A stretch of 64,000 bases of DNA from Cyclobacterium lianum. GTDB lineage: Bacteria > Bacteroidota > Bacteroidia > Cytophagales > Cyclobacteriaceae. The translations under genes and the position numbers were made by a program. The notes under the pieces were generated by a model. It searched no databases. It saw only the letters and a program-made list of their open reading frames with translations, and was not told the origin of the DNA. The stretch's first letter is position 1, and each line of letters starts with the position of its first letter. The stretch spans positions 62,001-126,000 of the forward strand of contig NZ_FRCY01000002.1 in NCBI RefSeq assembly GCF_900143075.1. Direction: 5' to 3'. Of the stretch, positions 33,132-41,652 are shown in pieces.

Positions 33132-33797
33132 ATGAGGAAAGAAATTATCCTATTGATCAGAAAAGAAATGGTGCTGGAATGGCGCCAGAAATATGCTATC
33201 AATGGGATACTTCTTTATGTAATCAGCGCCGTTTTTATCACCTATCTCAGTATGGGTGTAGGTCAGGGCAATCTTTCCGTACCTGTTTGGAATGCCCTAT
33301 ACTGGATCATCATATTGTTTTCTGCCGTAAATGCAGTCGCAAAAAGCTTCGTTCAAGAACATCAGGCCAGGCAACTGTATTATTACATGATCGCCTCTCC
33401 GGAAGCAATCATCCTATCCAAAACCATCTACAACACCCTGCTTACGCTTATTTTGGCGGTTTTGGGTTACCTGGTGTTTGGAGTGGTATTTGGCAATCCG
33501 GTGGCTGACAAGCCTATGTTTATCCTCAACCTGTTACTGGGTGCCATGGGATTTTCTGCCTCACTAACTATGGTTTCGGCTATAGCTTCAAAGGCCGGAA
33601 ATAACGGGACATTGATGGCGATTCTGAGTTTTCCGGTATTGATTCCCATCTTGTTGATGGCCATTCAGGTTTCTAAGAATGCTATCGACGGCCTGGACCG
33701 GGAAATCAATGTGGAAAAAATCGTCACGTTATTAGCGATAAATGCAATTGTGACGGCCTGCTCCTACATCCTTTTCCCTTACCTTTGGCGAAGTTGA
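33132..33797 (+). CDS. ccmB: Heme exporter protein CcmB
   Basis: A 221-residue integral membrane protein with six hydrophobic segments. It begins with the CcmB-typical amphipathic stretch EIILLIRKEMVLEWRQKYAINGI, and VQEHQARQLYYYMIASPEAIILSK is the conserved cytoplasmic loop. CcmB is the membrane subunit of the CcmABCD heme-handling transporter in System I cytochrome c maturation. The ATG at 33132 is preferred to a TTG three codons earlier. The ATPase ccmA, often the preceding gene, is not adjacent here. Confidence 0.9.
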   Translation: MRKEIILLIRKEMVLEWRQKYAINGILLYVISAVFITYLSMGVGQGNLSVPVWNALYWIIILFSAVNAVAKSFVQEHQARQLYYYMIASPEAIILSKTIYNTLLTLILAVLGYLVFGVVFGNPVADKPMFILNLLLGAMGFSASLTMVSAIASKAGNNGTLMAILSFPVLIPILLMAIQVSKNAIDGLDREINVEKIVTLLAINAIVTACSYILFPYLWRS

Positions 33798-33893
33798 CAA
33801 GTGCCATCTCCTCCTTTGGATGGGACTTGCTACCTGTATATTACCGGTAAACAAATAAACGGGGAAATTATATTTTAATCCCTTTTTAAATCT

Positions 33894-33901
33894 TAATTTT
33901 G
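33894..33901 (+). promoter_or_regulatory. -7 element (TAATTTTG) upstream of ccmC
   Basis: A TAnnTTTG match about 140 bases before the ccmC ATG at 34039, giving a long leader if used. A GTG at 33916 would extend the frame by 41 unconserved residues and is not favoured. Confidence 0.4.
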
Positions 33902-34038
33902 TACCCGGATTCAGGGTGTCGTTTGCCTACTCCAAACCTTTACCTCACCCCCAATTGCAAAGGCCAAAGGATGATCAATGGGTGTTTCAAACAAAGAATT
34001 TGATATTGCTGGCGGCTCCGGAAATAAAATCATCGCAT

Positions 34039-34713
34039 ATGAAAGCTTATTGGTGGAAAATTCTTGCCATCGCCTTACTGGCGTACACTGTAATAGCGGG
34101 TTTGCTGATCGATGTGCCCAGACTACCCATTCTGAATGAAACCATCAGGGCACTTTTCTTTCATGTCACCATGTGGTTTGGAATGATCCTGATGCTGGTG
34201 GTGGCCGTGTATTACGGCATAAGGCACCTTCGCACGGGAGAGCTGCAACATGACGATATGGCTGTAGAATTCACCAATTCGGCCATACTTTTCGGTGTGA
34301 TCGGCATAAGTACAGGTATGGTTTGGGCCAAGTTTACCTGGGGTGATTACTGGACCAATGACCCAAAGCTAAATGCTTCTGCCATAGGTCTGTTGATGTA
34401 TTTTGCTTACCTGGTACTGAGAAATTCCCTGACCGATGTATACCAGCGGGCCAAGATAAGCGCCGTGTACAGTATTTTCGCCTTTGCAGCCTTTATTCCC
34501 CTGATATTTATCCTCCCCAGGCTTACCGACAGTCTGCACCCGGGAAATGGCGGCAATCCCGGTTTTAACGCCTATGATATGGATAGTAATTTAAGAAAGG
34601 TCTTTTACCCGGCTATCCTGGGATGGACCCTGCTGGGTGCATGGATAAGCACCGTCAGGGTAAGGACCAGGCGCCTGGAGAGAAAAATGGAAGATAAATT
34701 AATCAATCTGTAA
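34039..34713 (+). CDS. ccmC: Heme exporter protein CcmC
   Basis: A 224-residue, six-helix membrane protein. The tryptophan-rich periplasmic motif is WGDYWTNDPK, the Bacteroidota form of the WWD heme-binding domain, flanked by conserved histidines (RALFFHVTMWFGM, and RLTDSLHPG later). CcmC presents heme to CcmE. The start at 34039 matches the usual N terminus just before the first membrane helix. It lies within the ccmB-ccmF cluster. Confidence 0.9.
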   Translation: MKAYWWKILAIALLAYTVIAGLLIDVPRLPILNETIRALFFHVTMWFGMILMLVVAVYYGIRHLRTGELQHDDMAVEFTNSAILFGVIGISTGMVWAKFTWGDYWTNDPKLNASAIGLLMYFAYLVLRNSLTDVYQRAKISAVYSIFAFAAFIPLIFILPRLTDSLHPGNGGNPGFNAYDMDSNLRKVFYPAILGWTLLGAWISTVRVRTRRLERKMEDKLINL

Positions 34714-34841
34714 CCAGAAATCCGGAAAGAGGCAGGAGGAAGATTATTTCTTATTTCAGATGCCGGCGAAGTCCTTTACTGACATCAAGACTTTCGAAGC
34801 AATTACGAAATTTGCCCTTAATAAAACCAAAATTTAAACAT

Positions 34842-35084
34842 ATGAAAAAATATATCGTCATCCTGCTTTTGCTGATTAGCTTTTCATTAAAGGCCCAGGA
34901 TAAAATAGGCATAACAGATGCGGATTATCAAAACTCAGACGTACAAATGGCTGACGGAATGCGTTCAGAGGGTAAAATCTATGTCCTGGTCGCCATAATT
35001 GGAATTGTTTTGGGTGGAATTTTGGTTTATGTGATACAGACTGATAAAAAGATCAGCGGACTGGAAGAAAAATTTAAAAATTAA
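34842..35084 (+). CDS. CcmD-like small membrane protein
   Basis: An 80-residue protein with a signal-like N terminus (MKKYIVILLLLISF...KAQ) and one further membrane segment (IYVLVAIIGIVLGGILVYVI) followed by a charged helix. The RSEGKIYVLVA part and position between ccmC and ccmE match the small CcmD-family proteins of Bacteroidota. CcmD helps release holo-CcmE from the CcmABC complex. The ATG at 34842 is used; ten extra codons upstream are unlikely to be translated. Confidence 0.75.
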   Translation: MKKYIVILLLLISFSLKAQDKIGITDADYQNSDVQMADGMRSEGKIYVLVAIIGIVLGGILVYVIQTDKKISGLEEKFKN

Positions 35085-35095
35085 ATTTTAAATAG

Positions 35096-35512
35096 ATGAA
35101 AAGAGGACATATCATTGGCTTGGGTATCATAGGAGTGGCTATTATCATCATCATCACCTCTATAGGAGATGCCAGTACCTATGAAAGTTTTTCTACTGCA
35201 AAGTCCATGGCTGAAAATGGCAACACTGCAGCGATTCATGTAGTCGGAGAACTGAAAAAAGACCAAAACGGAGAGGTAGTGGGTATTGAAGTGGGAGAAG
35301 ACAAAACCTCCTTTACTTTTAAGATGGTAGACAACGACGGTACGGAACAGCAGGTATACTACAATGAGCCGGTGCCGGCAGACTTTATCCGGTCCGAGCA
35401 AGTGGTGGTAATCGGCACCTATAAAACAGCAGAGATGTTTGTTGCTGACAAAATTCTCATGAAGTGCCCCTCGAAATATCAGGAAACGGATGTCAAAACA
35501 ACTTCATCTTGA
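35096..35512 (+). CDS. ccmE: Cytochrome c maturation protein CcmE (CxxxY type)
   Basis: A 138-residue periplasmic heme chaperone with an N-terminal membrane anchor (about 5-23) and an OB-fold core (VVGELKKDQNGEVVG, VVVIGTYKTAEMFVADKILMKC). The heme-binding motif, HxxxY in E. coli, reads Cys124-PSK-Tyr128 here. A CxxxY variant is known from sulfate reducers and archaea. CcmE receives heme from CcmC and hands it to the CcmF lyase. The gene begins 11 bases after the ccmD-like gene. Confidence 0.9.
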   Translation: MKRGHIIGLGIIGVAIIIIITSIGDASTYESFSTAKSMAENGNTAAIHVVGELKKDQNGEVVGIEVGEDKTSFTFKMVDNDGTEQQVYYNEPVPADFIRSEQVVVIGTYKTAEMFVADKILMKCPSKYQETDVKTTSS

Positions 35513-35549
35513 AGTATCAGTCTCCGGTCACCAATAAAAGAACGTCAAC

Positions 35550-38078
35550 ATGATGAATACCTTTGTGGGTAGCTTGGGCCACTTTATGGTAGTTCTGGCT
35601 TTTGTCAGTGCACTTGTGTCAGCCCTGTCCTACTTCTATTACACAAGAGCTAGTGAACTGGAAAAACCTTCCTGGAAAAATTTCAGCAGGATAACCTTTT
35701 ACATTCATGGCTTTGCTTCGGTCTCCATTGCCATCTGCTTGTTTGAGATCATTTATAACCACCGCTTCGAATATTTTTACGCCTATTCGCATTCCTCCAC
35801 GGGACTCCCTGTACATTACATGATCTCCAGTTTCTGGGAAGGGCAGGAAGGAGCATTCATCCTATGGATATTCTGGAATGTGGTCCTGGGGTTTGTGGTG
35901 ATCCATACCAATAAATTCTGGGAGGGCCCTGTGATGTTGGTTTTTACCCTGGTCCAGGCTTTTCTGGTATCCATGATTCTAGGAGTAGTGATTGGAGACC
36001 TCAAGATCGGTAGCTCACCTTTTATGTTGCTTCGCGACATTTCAGAAGCTCCAATATTCCAAATCAATCCTGAATTTGTTCCGGAAGATGGCACAGGGCT
36101 AAACCCTCTGCTACAAAATATATGGATGGTGATTCATCCACCTACATTGTTTCTGGGCTATGCATCCACACTGGTACCTTTTGCCTTTCTGATGGCGGGA
36201 CTGGGTATGAAACGGTACTCAGAATGGATACGCCCCGCATTGCCCTGGGCGATTTTCTCGGCAATGATTCTGGGAATGGGGATTATCATGGGGGCTTACT
36301 GGGCCTACGTAACGCTTAACTTTGGCGGGTACTGGAACTGGGATCCGGTAGAAAACGCTGTATACGTCCCCTGGCTCGTCATGGTGGCTGCCATTCATAC
36401 CATGATCACTTTCAAGAAAAGTTCAACCGCATTAAAAACTTCTATCGTACTGGTGATCAGTTCATTTTTACTGGTGCTCTATGCGACTTTCCTGGTAAGA
36501 AGCGGCGTTTTGGGAGATTCCTCCGTCCATTCCTTTACCGACCTGGGGCTTTCCGGTCAATTATTGATCTATATGTTTTTCTTCCTTGCGGTCGCCCTTG
36601 TGCTGGCAGTCAGAGAATGGAAAAATATCCCGACTTCTGAAAGGGAAGCCTCAGTTTATTCCAGAGAGTTCTGGATATTTATTGGCGCCACTACCCTGGG
36701 ATTGATGGCTTTTCAGGTCATCATCCCTACATCCATCCCTGTGTACAACGCCATTATTGAGAGTTTCGGCGGCCTTTCCAACCTTGCACCTCCGGCAGAT
36801 CAAATCGGGTTTTACACCAAGTTTCAATTGTGGTTTGCAGTGGCTCTTGCCTTGCTTACCGGAATCGGACAATTTTTCTGGTGGAACAAGATGGATAAAA
36901 ACGACCTTAAAAATGCGCTGGTAATGCCCTACATCATTTCCATGGTTCTGGCAGCCATTGTCATCACCGTAGGAAAGGTTTATGATGTCACTTATATCGT
37001 TATCGTACTGGCCGGAGCATTCACCATCGTGGCCAATAGCACCATTTTGATCAAGCTGCTGAAAAAGAAGACATTTAAGCTGGCAGGAGGATCTCTGGCG
37101 CATATCGGTCTGGGAATGATATTGATTGGAGTGATGTTTTCCTCCGGCTATTCCGACACCATCTCCATCAACATGTCCGGACTCACCTACAAAAAGGATT
37201 GGGAGGATGAATTGAACAAAGAAAACGTGCTGCTGTGGATCAATAAGCCCCTGCAAATGAAAGACTATGAAGTGATATACCGGGGCAGGTACAAAAAAGT
37301 AGCCGGGGTCCCGGGATACGTCAAGGCTGATGCCTTGGAGGAGACAGGTGAGGTAAACGAGGCGATAGCATTGGAACCCATCGAATCCAAGGGTCAATTA
37401 TACCATCAAAAAGGTGACACTGTAGATTTGGTTTTGCAGGAGAATTCATATTTCAAGGTAGAGTACTATCAGGAAGATGACTTGAAATTTACGCTATTCC
37501 CCATGTCCCAGCCAAATCCAACCATGGGACTGATATCCTCGCCCGATTCCAAAAGGTATCTTTCCAGAGATCTGTATACCCACGTCTCGGCAATCAATGA
37601 TTATGAGGAGCCTGAATGGAAAGAGGATAAGTTTATCGATGCCGCCCCCGGTGAACAGTTTTTTATCAATGATTTTGTCACCCAATTTGAGGGAGCAGAG
37701 GTGGTGAACGAAGTGGACGGTATGACACTGGAAGAAGGTGACATCGCTGTAAAGGCCCAACTTACCATTATGGATTATGATGTAGAGAAGAAGCTCTCTC
37801 CGATTTTCCTCATCCGAGGCAATCAGGTAGGCAAGGTCGTGGATATTGACAACGACCTGGGCATCAAAGTGGAGGTAGATAATATTGTACCGGAGGAGAA
37901 TAAATTTATCTTCAAGGTAAATACTTATCAGAAGGACTATGTAGTGATGAAAGCCGCGGTCAAGCCCATGATCAACTTGCTCTGGCTTGGCACCATCATC
38001 ATGTTGATTGGGTTTACAGTTGCCATCTTCCGGCGATTTGACGAATTCCAGAAAATGAAAAAGAAGGGGCTGGAGTAA
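35550..38078 (+). CDS. ccmF: Cytochrome c heme lyase subunit CcmF
   Basis: An 842-residue protein with ~14 membrane helices. The WWD domain is AYVTLNFGGYWNWDPVENAVYVPW (about 252-275), preceded by the conserved HPPTLFLGYAS loop. A large periplasmic domain (about 535-800) lies before the last helix. CcmF attaches heme to CxxCH motifs of apocytochromes. It is the last gene of the ccm cluster and is followed by a strong terminator. Two consecutive ATG codons could act as start. CcmG and CcmH are not in the window. Confidence 0.92.
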   Translation: MMNTFVGSLGHFMVVLAFVSALVSALSYFYYTRASELEKPSWKNFSRITFYIHGFASVSIAICLFEIIYNHRFEYFYAYSHSSTGLPVHYMISSFWEGQEGAFILWIFWNVVLGFVVIHTNKFWEGPVMLVFTLVQAFLVSMILGVVIGDLKIGSSPFMLLRDISEAPIFQINPEFVPEDGTGLNPLLQNIWMVIHPPTLFLGYASTLVPFAFLMAGLGMKRYSEWIRPALPWAIFSAMILGMGIIMGAYWAYVTLNFGGYWNWDPVENAVYVPWLVMVAAIHTMITFKKSSTALKTSIVLVISSFLLVLYATFLVRSGVLGDSSVHSFTDLGLSGQLLIYMFFFLAVALVLAVREWKNIPTSEREASVYSREFWIFIGATTLGLMAFQVIIPTSIPVYNAIIESFGGLSNLAPPADQIGFYTKFQLWFAVALALLTGIGQFFWWNKMDKNDLKNALVMPYIISMVLAAIVITVGKVYDVTYIVIVLAGAFTIVANSTILIKLLKKKTFKLAGGSLAHIGLGMILIGVMFSSGYSDTISINMSGLTYKKDWEDELNKENVLLWINKPLQMKDYEVIYRGRYKKVAGVPGYVKADALEETGEVNEAIALEPIESKGQLYHQKGDTVDLVLQENSYFKVEYYQEDDLKFTLFPMSQPNPTMGLISSPDSKRYLSRDLYTHVSAINDYEEPEWKEDKFIDAAPGEQFFINDFVTQFEGAEVVNEVDGMTLEEGDIAVKAQLTIMDYDVEKKLSPIFLIRGNQVGKVVDIDNDLGIKVEVDNIVPEENKFIFKVNTYQKDYVVMKAAVKPMINLLWLGTIIMLIGFTVAIFRRFDEFQKMKKKGLE

Positions 38079-38107
38079 GCCACTGTCCCGTGCCTTAAAA
38101 TTATTAA

Positions 38108-38140
38108 ATAACCCCTGATTATTTAGGGGTTATTTTTTTA
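38108..38140 (+). terminator. Terminator after ccmF
   Basis: A 10-bp perfect stem (AATAACCCCT / AGGGGTTATT) with an 8-base loop ends in a T run, 30 bases after the ccmF stop. Confidence 0.88.
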
Positions 38141-38191
38141 TTTTTCGGTTTGGATTCAGAAACGGAAAAGTAGAAACCAATAAGCCAACCC

Positions 38192-38974
38192 ATGAAATTC
38201 GAAATCGCTATCCTCGGCACCGGAAACGTAGCCTGGCATTTGTCCTCTGCACTTGAAAATGCCGGTCACGTGATTACAGAAATATATGGCAGGGATTTGG
38301 GGAAAGCGGAAAAAATTGCTGCCAGACTCTATGGTACGGAAGCCAGGGATCACCTGGATTTTACAGAAAGCCCTGCAAATCTTTACATATTGGCTGTCAG
38401 TGATCAGGCTATAGCCGGGCTGGCCGAATCCATCATTCTGCCGGAGGAAAGTATCCTGGTGCATACCAGCGGCAACGTGTCATTGGATATCCTTTCCTAC
38501 AGCTCTGCCGATTATACGGGCATACTGTATCCCCTGCAAAGTTTTACCAGAGGCCGCGAAATTGGATTTGAGGAAGTCCCATTCCTATTGGAAACAGTGG
38601 AACCTCAAACCATGAAAATACTGCAGTCAATCTGCCGGAGCATGTCTTCACCTTTTTATGCAGTACCCTCCAATGAACGAAAAGCAATTCATGTGGCGGC
38701 CGTATTTGCTGCCAATTTCACCAATCACCTGATAGGCCTTTCGGAGCAGATTATTCACCAGCATGGCCTGGACTTTGACATGCTAAAACCACTAATAGTC
38801 GAGCAGATCAACAAGACCTTGCAAATGGGGGCTACAAGGGCGCAAACAGGTCCTGCCATCAGAGAGGATTACGAAACGCTTGAAGATCACCACGACTTTT
38901 TACAATACAATGTGCAGTTGGCCGAGATATACCGGTTAATTTCCCAGAACATCATTGATTCCAACCAAAGTTAA
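38192..38974 (+). CDS. Rossmann-like and DUF2520 domain protein
   Basis: A 260-residue protein. The N-terminal NAD(P)-binding Rossmann domain has ILGTGNVAWHLSSAL (residues 7-21), and the C-terminal helical DUF2520 domain includes GILYPLQSFTRG, KAIHVAAVFAANFTNHL and GPAIREDYETLEDH. It resembles ketopantoate reductase or F420-dependent reductases in architecture, but no reaction has been firmly linked to this family. It has no signal peptide and stands alone after the ccmF terminator. Confidence 0.82.
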   Translation: MKFEIAILGTGNVAWHLSSALENAGHVITEIYGRDLGKAEKIAARLYGTEARDHLDFTESPANLYILAVSDQAIAGLAESIILPEESILVHTSGNVSLDILSYSSADYTGILYPLQSFTRGREIGFEEVPFLLETVEPQTMKILQSICRSMSSPFYAVPSNERKAIHVAAVFAANFTNHLIGLSEQIIHQHGLDFDMLKPLIVEQINKTLQMGATRAQTGPAIREDYETLEDHHDFLQYNVQLAEIYRLISQNIIDSNQS

Positions 38975-39068
38975 GAATTGATTCACAATTGATTATAAAT
39001 ACAAACCTCCGGTATTTTTTATTTACAAACAATATCCGAATTTGAGTCCTTTGTCGTTATTTTGTAGC

Positions 39069-39941
39069 ATGAAGAACCAAAAGGCATCTCCAACTTTTAC
39101 ACTTAGTGCATTCCTGAAAATTATCCGGCCTGGCAATTTACTTTTGGTCGCCTTTGCCCAGTTGATGACAGCATTTTTCCTGGTAGGCAGCAGCAAAACC
39201 GGAACTCCGGTATTGCTGGATTATCACCTGTACCTCCTGATTATTTCGACGGTTATACTTACTGCCTCCGGCTACATGATCAATGATTATTACGATGTAA
39301 AAATAGACTATGTCAACCGGCCAGATGCCGTGGTAGTAGGCAGGGGAATGAAACGAAGGATGGTCATGATATTGCATACCATCATGAACATTCTGGGCAT
39401 TTTGATAGGGATCCTCGTGCACCCGAAGGTTGGCGCCATTACCTTTATTGCAGCCTTTTTGTTATGGCTATACAGCAATTCACTCAAAAGGCTCCCCTTT
39501 ATCGGCAACCTTACGGTGGCGTCCCTCACCGGTCTGGCCATCTGGATCGTAGGCATTTACTATCAAAAGTCAGAATTGCTGATCCTGACCTATGCTATTT
39601 TTGCCTTTTTTATCAACCTGATCAGGGAAATCCTGAAAGACATTGAAGACCGGAATGGCGACCGAAAACACGGCTGCAGGACCCTACCCATCGTTCTGGG
39701 TTTTAGAAAAACCAAAAACATCATTTTCATCATTGCTATCCTATTCGTTGCTGCCATACTCTTTGTCACGTTCAAAATCAATGAACCCCTGCTATTCCTT
39801 TATTTTGGTCTACTGAGTATTTTCTTTATTGTTTTTATGGTCAAAATTTACCGGGCGGATAGGAAATCTCATTTTACCGAGTTGAGTACCTTTTCCAAAG
39901 TTCTGATGTTAACGGGAATAATGAGTATGGGCTTTCTGTAA
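39069..39941 (+). CDS. UbiA family prenyltransferase
   Basis: A 290-residue membrane protein with eight or nine helices. The two Asp-rich motifs are present: NDYYDVKIDYVNRPD (about 76-90) and KDIEDRNGDRKHGCRTLP (about 193-210), which bind the prenyl diphosphate through Mg2+. The second half resembles geranylgeranylglycerol-phosphate geranylgeranyltransferase-like enzymes, common in Bacteroidota, rather than MenA, but the acceptor is uncertain. The start is the ATG at 39069; a TTG nine codons earlier is less likely. Confidence 0.83.
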   Translation: MKNQKASPTFTLSAFLKIIRPGNLLLVAFAQLMTAFFLVGSSKTGTPVLLDYHLYLLIISTVILTASGYMINDYYDVKIDYVNRPDAVVVGRGMKRRMVMILHTIMNILGILIGILVHPKVGAITFIAAFLLWLYSNSLKRLPFIGNLTVASLTGLAIWIVGIYYQKSELLILTYAIFAFFINLIREILKDIEDRNGDRKHGCRTLPIVLGFRKTKNIIFIIAILFVAAILFVTFKINEPLLFLYFGLLSIFFIVFMVKIYRADRKSHFTELSTFSKVLMLTGIMSMGFL

Positions 39942-39974
39942 AGGAATGTTTAAAAAAATGGTGTATATTTAAAT

Positions 39975-40916
39975 ATGAGAAATTATTTCACCTGTATTTG
40001 TGTTCTTTTATGCTGCATTTATCTCATCTCCTGTAGTCCCCAAAGCAATGACGCTGCGCAGACTGAAGACAACAAATCCCCGCGCTTTCCCTCTGAAATC
40101 AGGGAGTTTGTACCCCAGGGTAAAAACCCGGTTTTTGCAGGTACCGGAGAGGCTACATGGGACAAGATGATCCGGGAAAGGGGTTATATCTTGAAAGAAA
40201 CCGACGGATTTCACATGTGGTATACCGGATTTGACGGCTATCATGACAGCACCCAACTTAAACTGGGTTATGCATTTTCTGAAGATGGCTTTCAGTGGAC
40301 CAGGCACGAAAACAATCCCATTTTTGCCGAAAGCTGGGTGGAAGACATGATGGTATGGAAACAGGAGGACACCTATTACATGTTTGCAGAAGGCCGGGGA
40401 GACATTGCCAAAATGCTCATTTCCACAGATAAAATTCACTGGGTAAACCGGGGAAACCTTGATATACGGCAGGCTGACGGCTCCCCATTGAGCGAAGGCC
40501 CCTACGGAACACCAACCGTCTGGGTTGAGGATGGTACCTGGTACCTGTTTTACGAACGGAACGATCAGGGCATCTGGCTGGCCACTTCCAGGGATCTGAA
40601 AGTGTGGACCAACGTTTCCGATGATCCCGTTATTACTATGGGACCGGAAGAGTACGATCAATATGGCCTGGCCGTGAACCAGATAATCAAGTATCAGGAT
40701 CGCTATTATGCCTATTACCACGGTACATCTCTGGAAGACTGGAGCGATTGGACCATGAATATGGCAATATCTGAGGACCTGGTGCATTGGACCAAATATG
40801 AAAACAACCCCATTATGGGCGATAACAAATCCAGTGGCATTACGGTACACGATGGGCAGCGTTTCAGATTTTACACCATGCACCCGGAAGTAGTAGTCCA
40901 TTTCCCTGCCGAATAG
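39975..40916 (+). CDS. GH43/GH32-like five-bladed propeller lipoprotein
   Basis: A 313-residue lipoprotein (lipobox LISC, Cys20). The body has the repeated pattern of clan GH-F/J-like five-bladed propellers: GFHMWYTGFDG, LGYAFSEDGFQWTRHENNP, TYYMFAEGRGD, TWYLFYERN and MAISEDLVHWTKYENNP. Acidic residues in these turns could form the active site, but the exact family (GH43, GH32, GH130 or a non-catalytic relative) cannot be fixed by eye. It probably acts at the cell surface or in the periplasm on oligosaccharides. It lies between a prenyltransferase gene and purN with no other carbohydrate gene beside it. Confidence 0.75.
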   Translation: MRNYFTCICVLLCCIYLISCSPQSNDAAQTEDNKSPRFPSEIREFVPQGKNPVFAGTGEATWDKMIRERGYILKETDGFHMWYTGFDGYHDSTQLKLGYAFSEDGFQWTRHENNPIFAESWVEDMMVWKQEDTYYMFAEGRGDIAKMLISTDKIHWVNRGNLDIRQADGSPLSEGPYGTPTVWVEDGTWYLFYERNDQGIWLATSRDLKVWTNVSDDPVITMGPEEYDQYGLAVNQIIKYQDRYYAYYHGTSLEDWSDWTMNMAISEDLVHWTKYENNPIMGDNKSSGITVHDGQRFRFYTMHPEVVVHFPAE

Positions 40917-40950
40917 GAATTGATTTTGTATTTTTACGGCAACATCAATA

Positions 40951-41520
40951 ATGTGTTGCCTCTTGAAAAATCTTGCTATTCTTGCCTCCGGAAGCGGTAC
41001 CAATGCGGAAAAAATAATGGAGTATTTTCAGCAATCCTCAAAAGCAAGGGTGGTGCTGGTAGCTTCAAACAAAAAAGATGCTTACGTTTTAGAAAGGGCA
41101 AAAAAATATAATGTGCCCGGCATTGTCTTTTCCAAAGCAGAAATGGAAAATGGGCGGTTGGAAGAATCTTTGCGCAAGCACCGGACAGATATTATCATCC
41201 TGGCGGGGTTTCTCCTGCAGGTACCTGGCAGACTGATAAAAGCTTTTCCCGATAAAATTATCAATATCCATCCCGCCTTGCTGCCCAAATATGGAGGTAA
41301 AGGCATGTATGGCAGACACGTCCATCAGGCCGTAAAGGATTCAGGCGATAGTGAAACCGGAATTACCATTCATTTGGTCAACGAAAACTATGATGAGGGT
41401 AAAATTATCTTTCAGGCAGCGGTCTCCATCGAAAAGGGCGACAGCCCGGAGCAGATTGCCCAAAAAGTGCATGCGCTGGAGCACAAATACTATCCAAATG
41501 TGATCGAAAGCCTGATTTAA
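40951..41520 (+). CDS. purN: Phosphoribosylglycinamide formyltransferase (GART)
   Basis: A 189-residue PurN of normal length. LASGSGTNAEKI binds the phosphate, NIHPALLPKYGGKGMYG has the catalytic Asn-His pair, and ETGITIHLVNENYDEG has the catalytic Asp. It transfers formyl from 10-formyl-THF to GAR in purine synthesis. An in-frame TTG at 40963 (KNLAIL) is an alternative start. It is followed by purH, 132 bases downstream. Confidence 0.95.
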   Translation: MCCLLKNLAILASGSGTNAEKIMEYFQQSSKARVVLVASNKKDAYVLERAKKYNVPGIVFSKAEMENGRLEESLRKHRTDIIILAGFLLQVPGRLIKAFPDKIINIHPALLPKYGGKGMYGRHVHQAVKDSGDSETGITIHLVNENYDEGKIIFQAAVSIEKGDSPEQIAQKVHALEHKYYPNVIESLI

Positions 41521-41534
41521 TGCACTGATTTTCC

Positions 41535-41542
41535 TAACTTTG
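41535..41542 (+). promoter_or_regulatory. -7 element (TAACTTTG) upstream of purH
   Basis: A perfect TAnnTTTG match about 110 bases before the purH ATG, just after the purN stop. The -33 box is not clear. It suggests purH has its own promoter. Confidence 0.45.
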
Positions 41543-41652
41543 CCCACGCGGCAGAAAGCAATAAAACGATCACCAAATCATTTACGGACTCGTTGGTAAT
41601 TTTTAATGGAATGGATGGCCAATGAGAAAACAATTATAAAAAAATAAGCGCA

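Noticed and set aside
32864-33508. 214-codon plus-strand open frame before and across ccmB
   Set aside because: It starts inside the exported DHDPS-like gene on the other strand and overlaps ccmB in another frame; only ccmB has family features.
36651-37397. 248-codon minus-strand open frame inside ccmF
   Set aside because: It is antisense to ccmF, rich in His and Gln in a way typical of antisense of membrane-protein genes, and has no motif.
40008-41003. 331-codon minus-strand open frame
   Set aside because: It lies antisense to the GH43-like lipoprotein and runs into purN. Its translation has no signal peptide, domain or recognisable motif, while the sense strand has clear family patterns.
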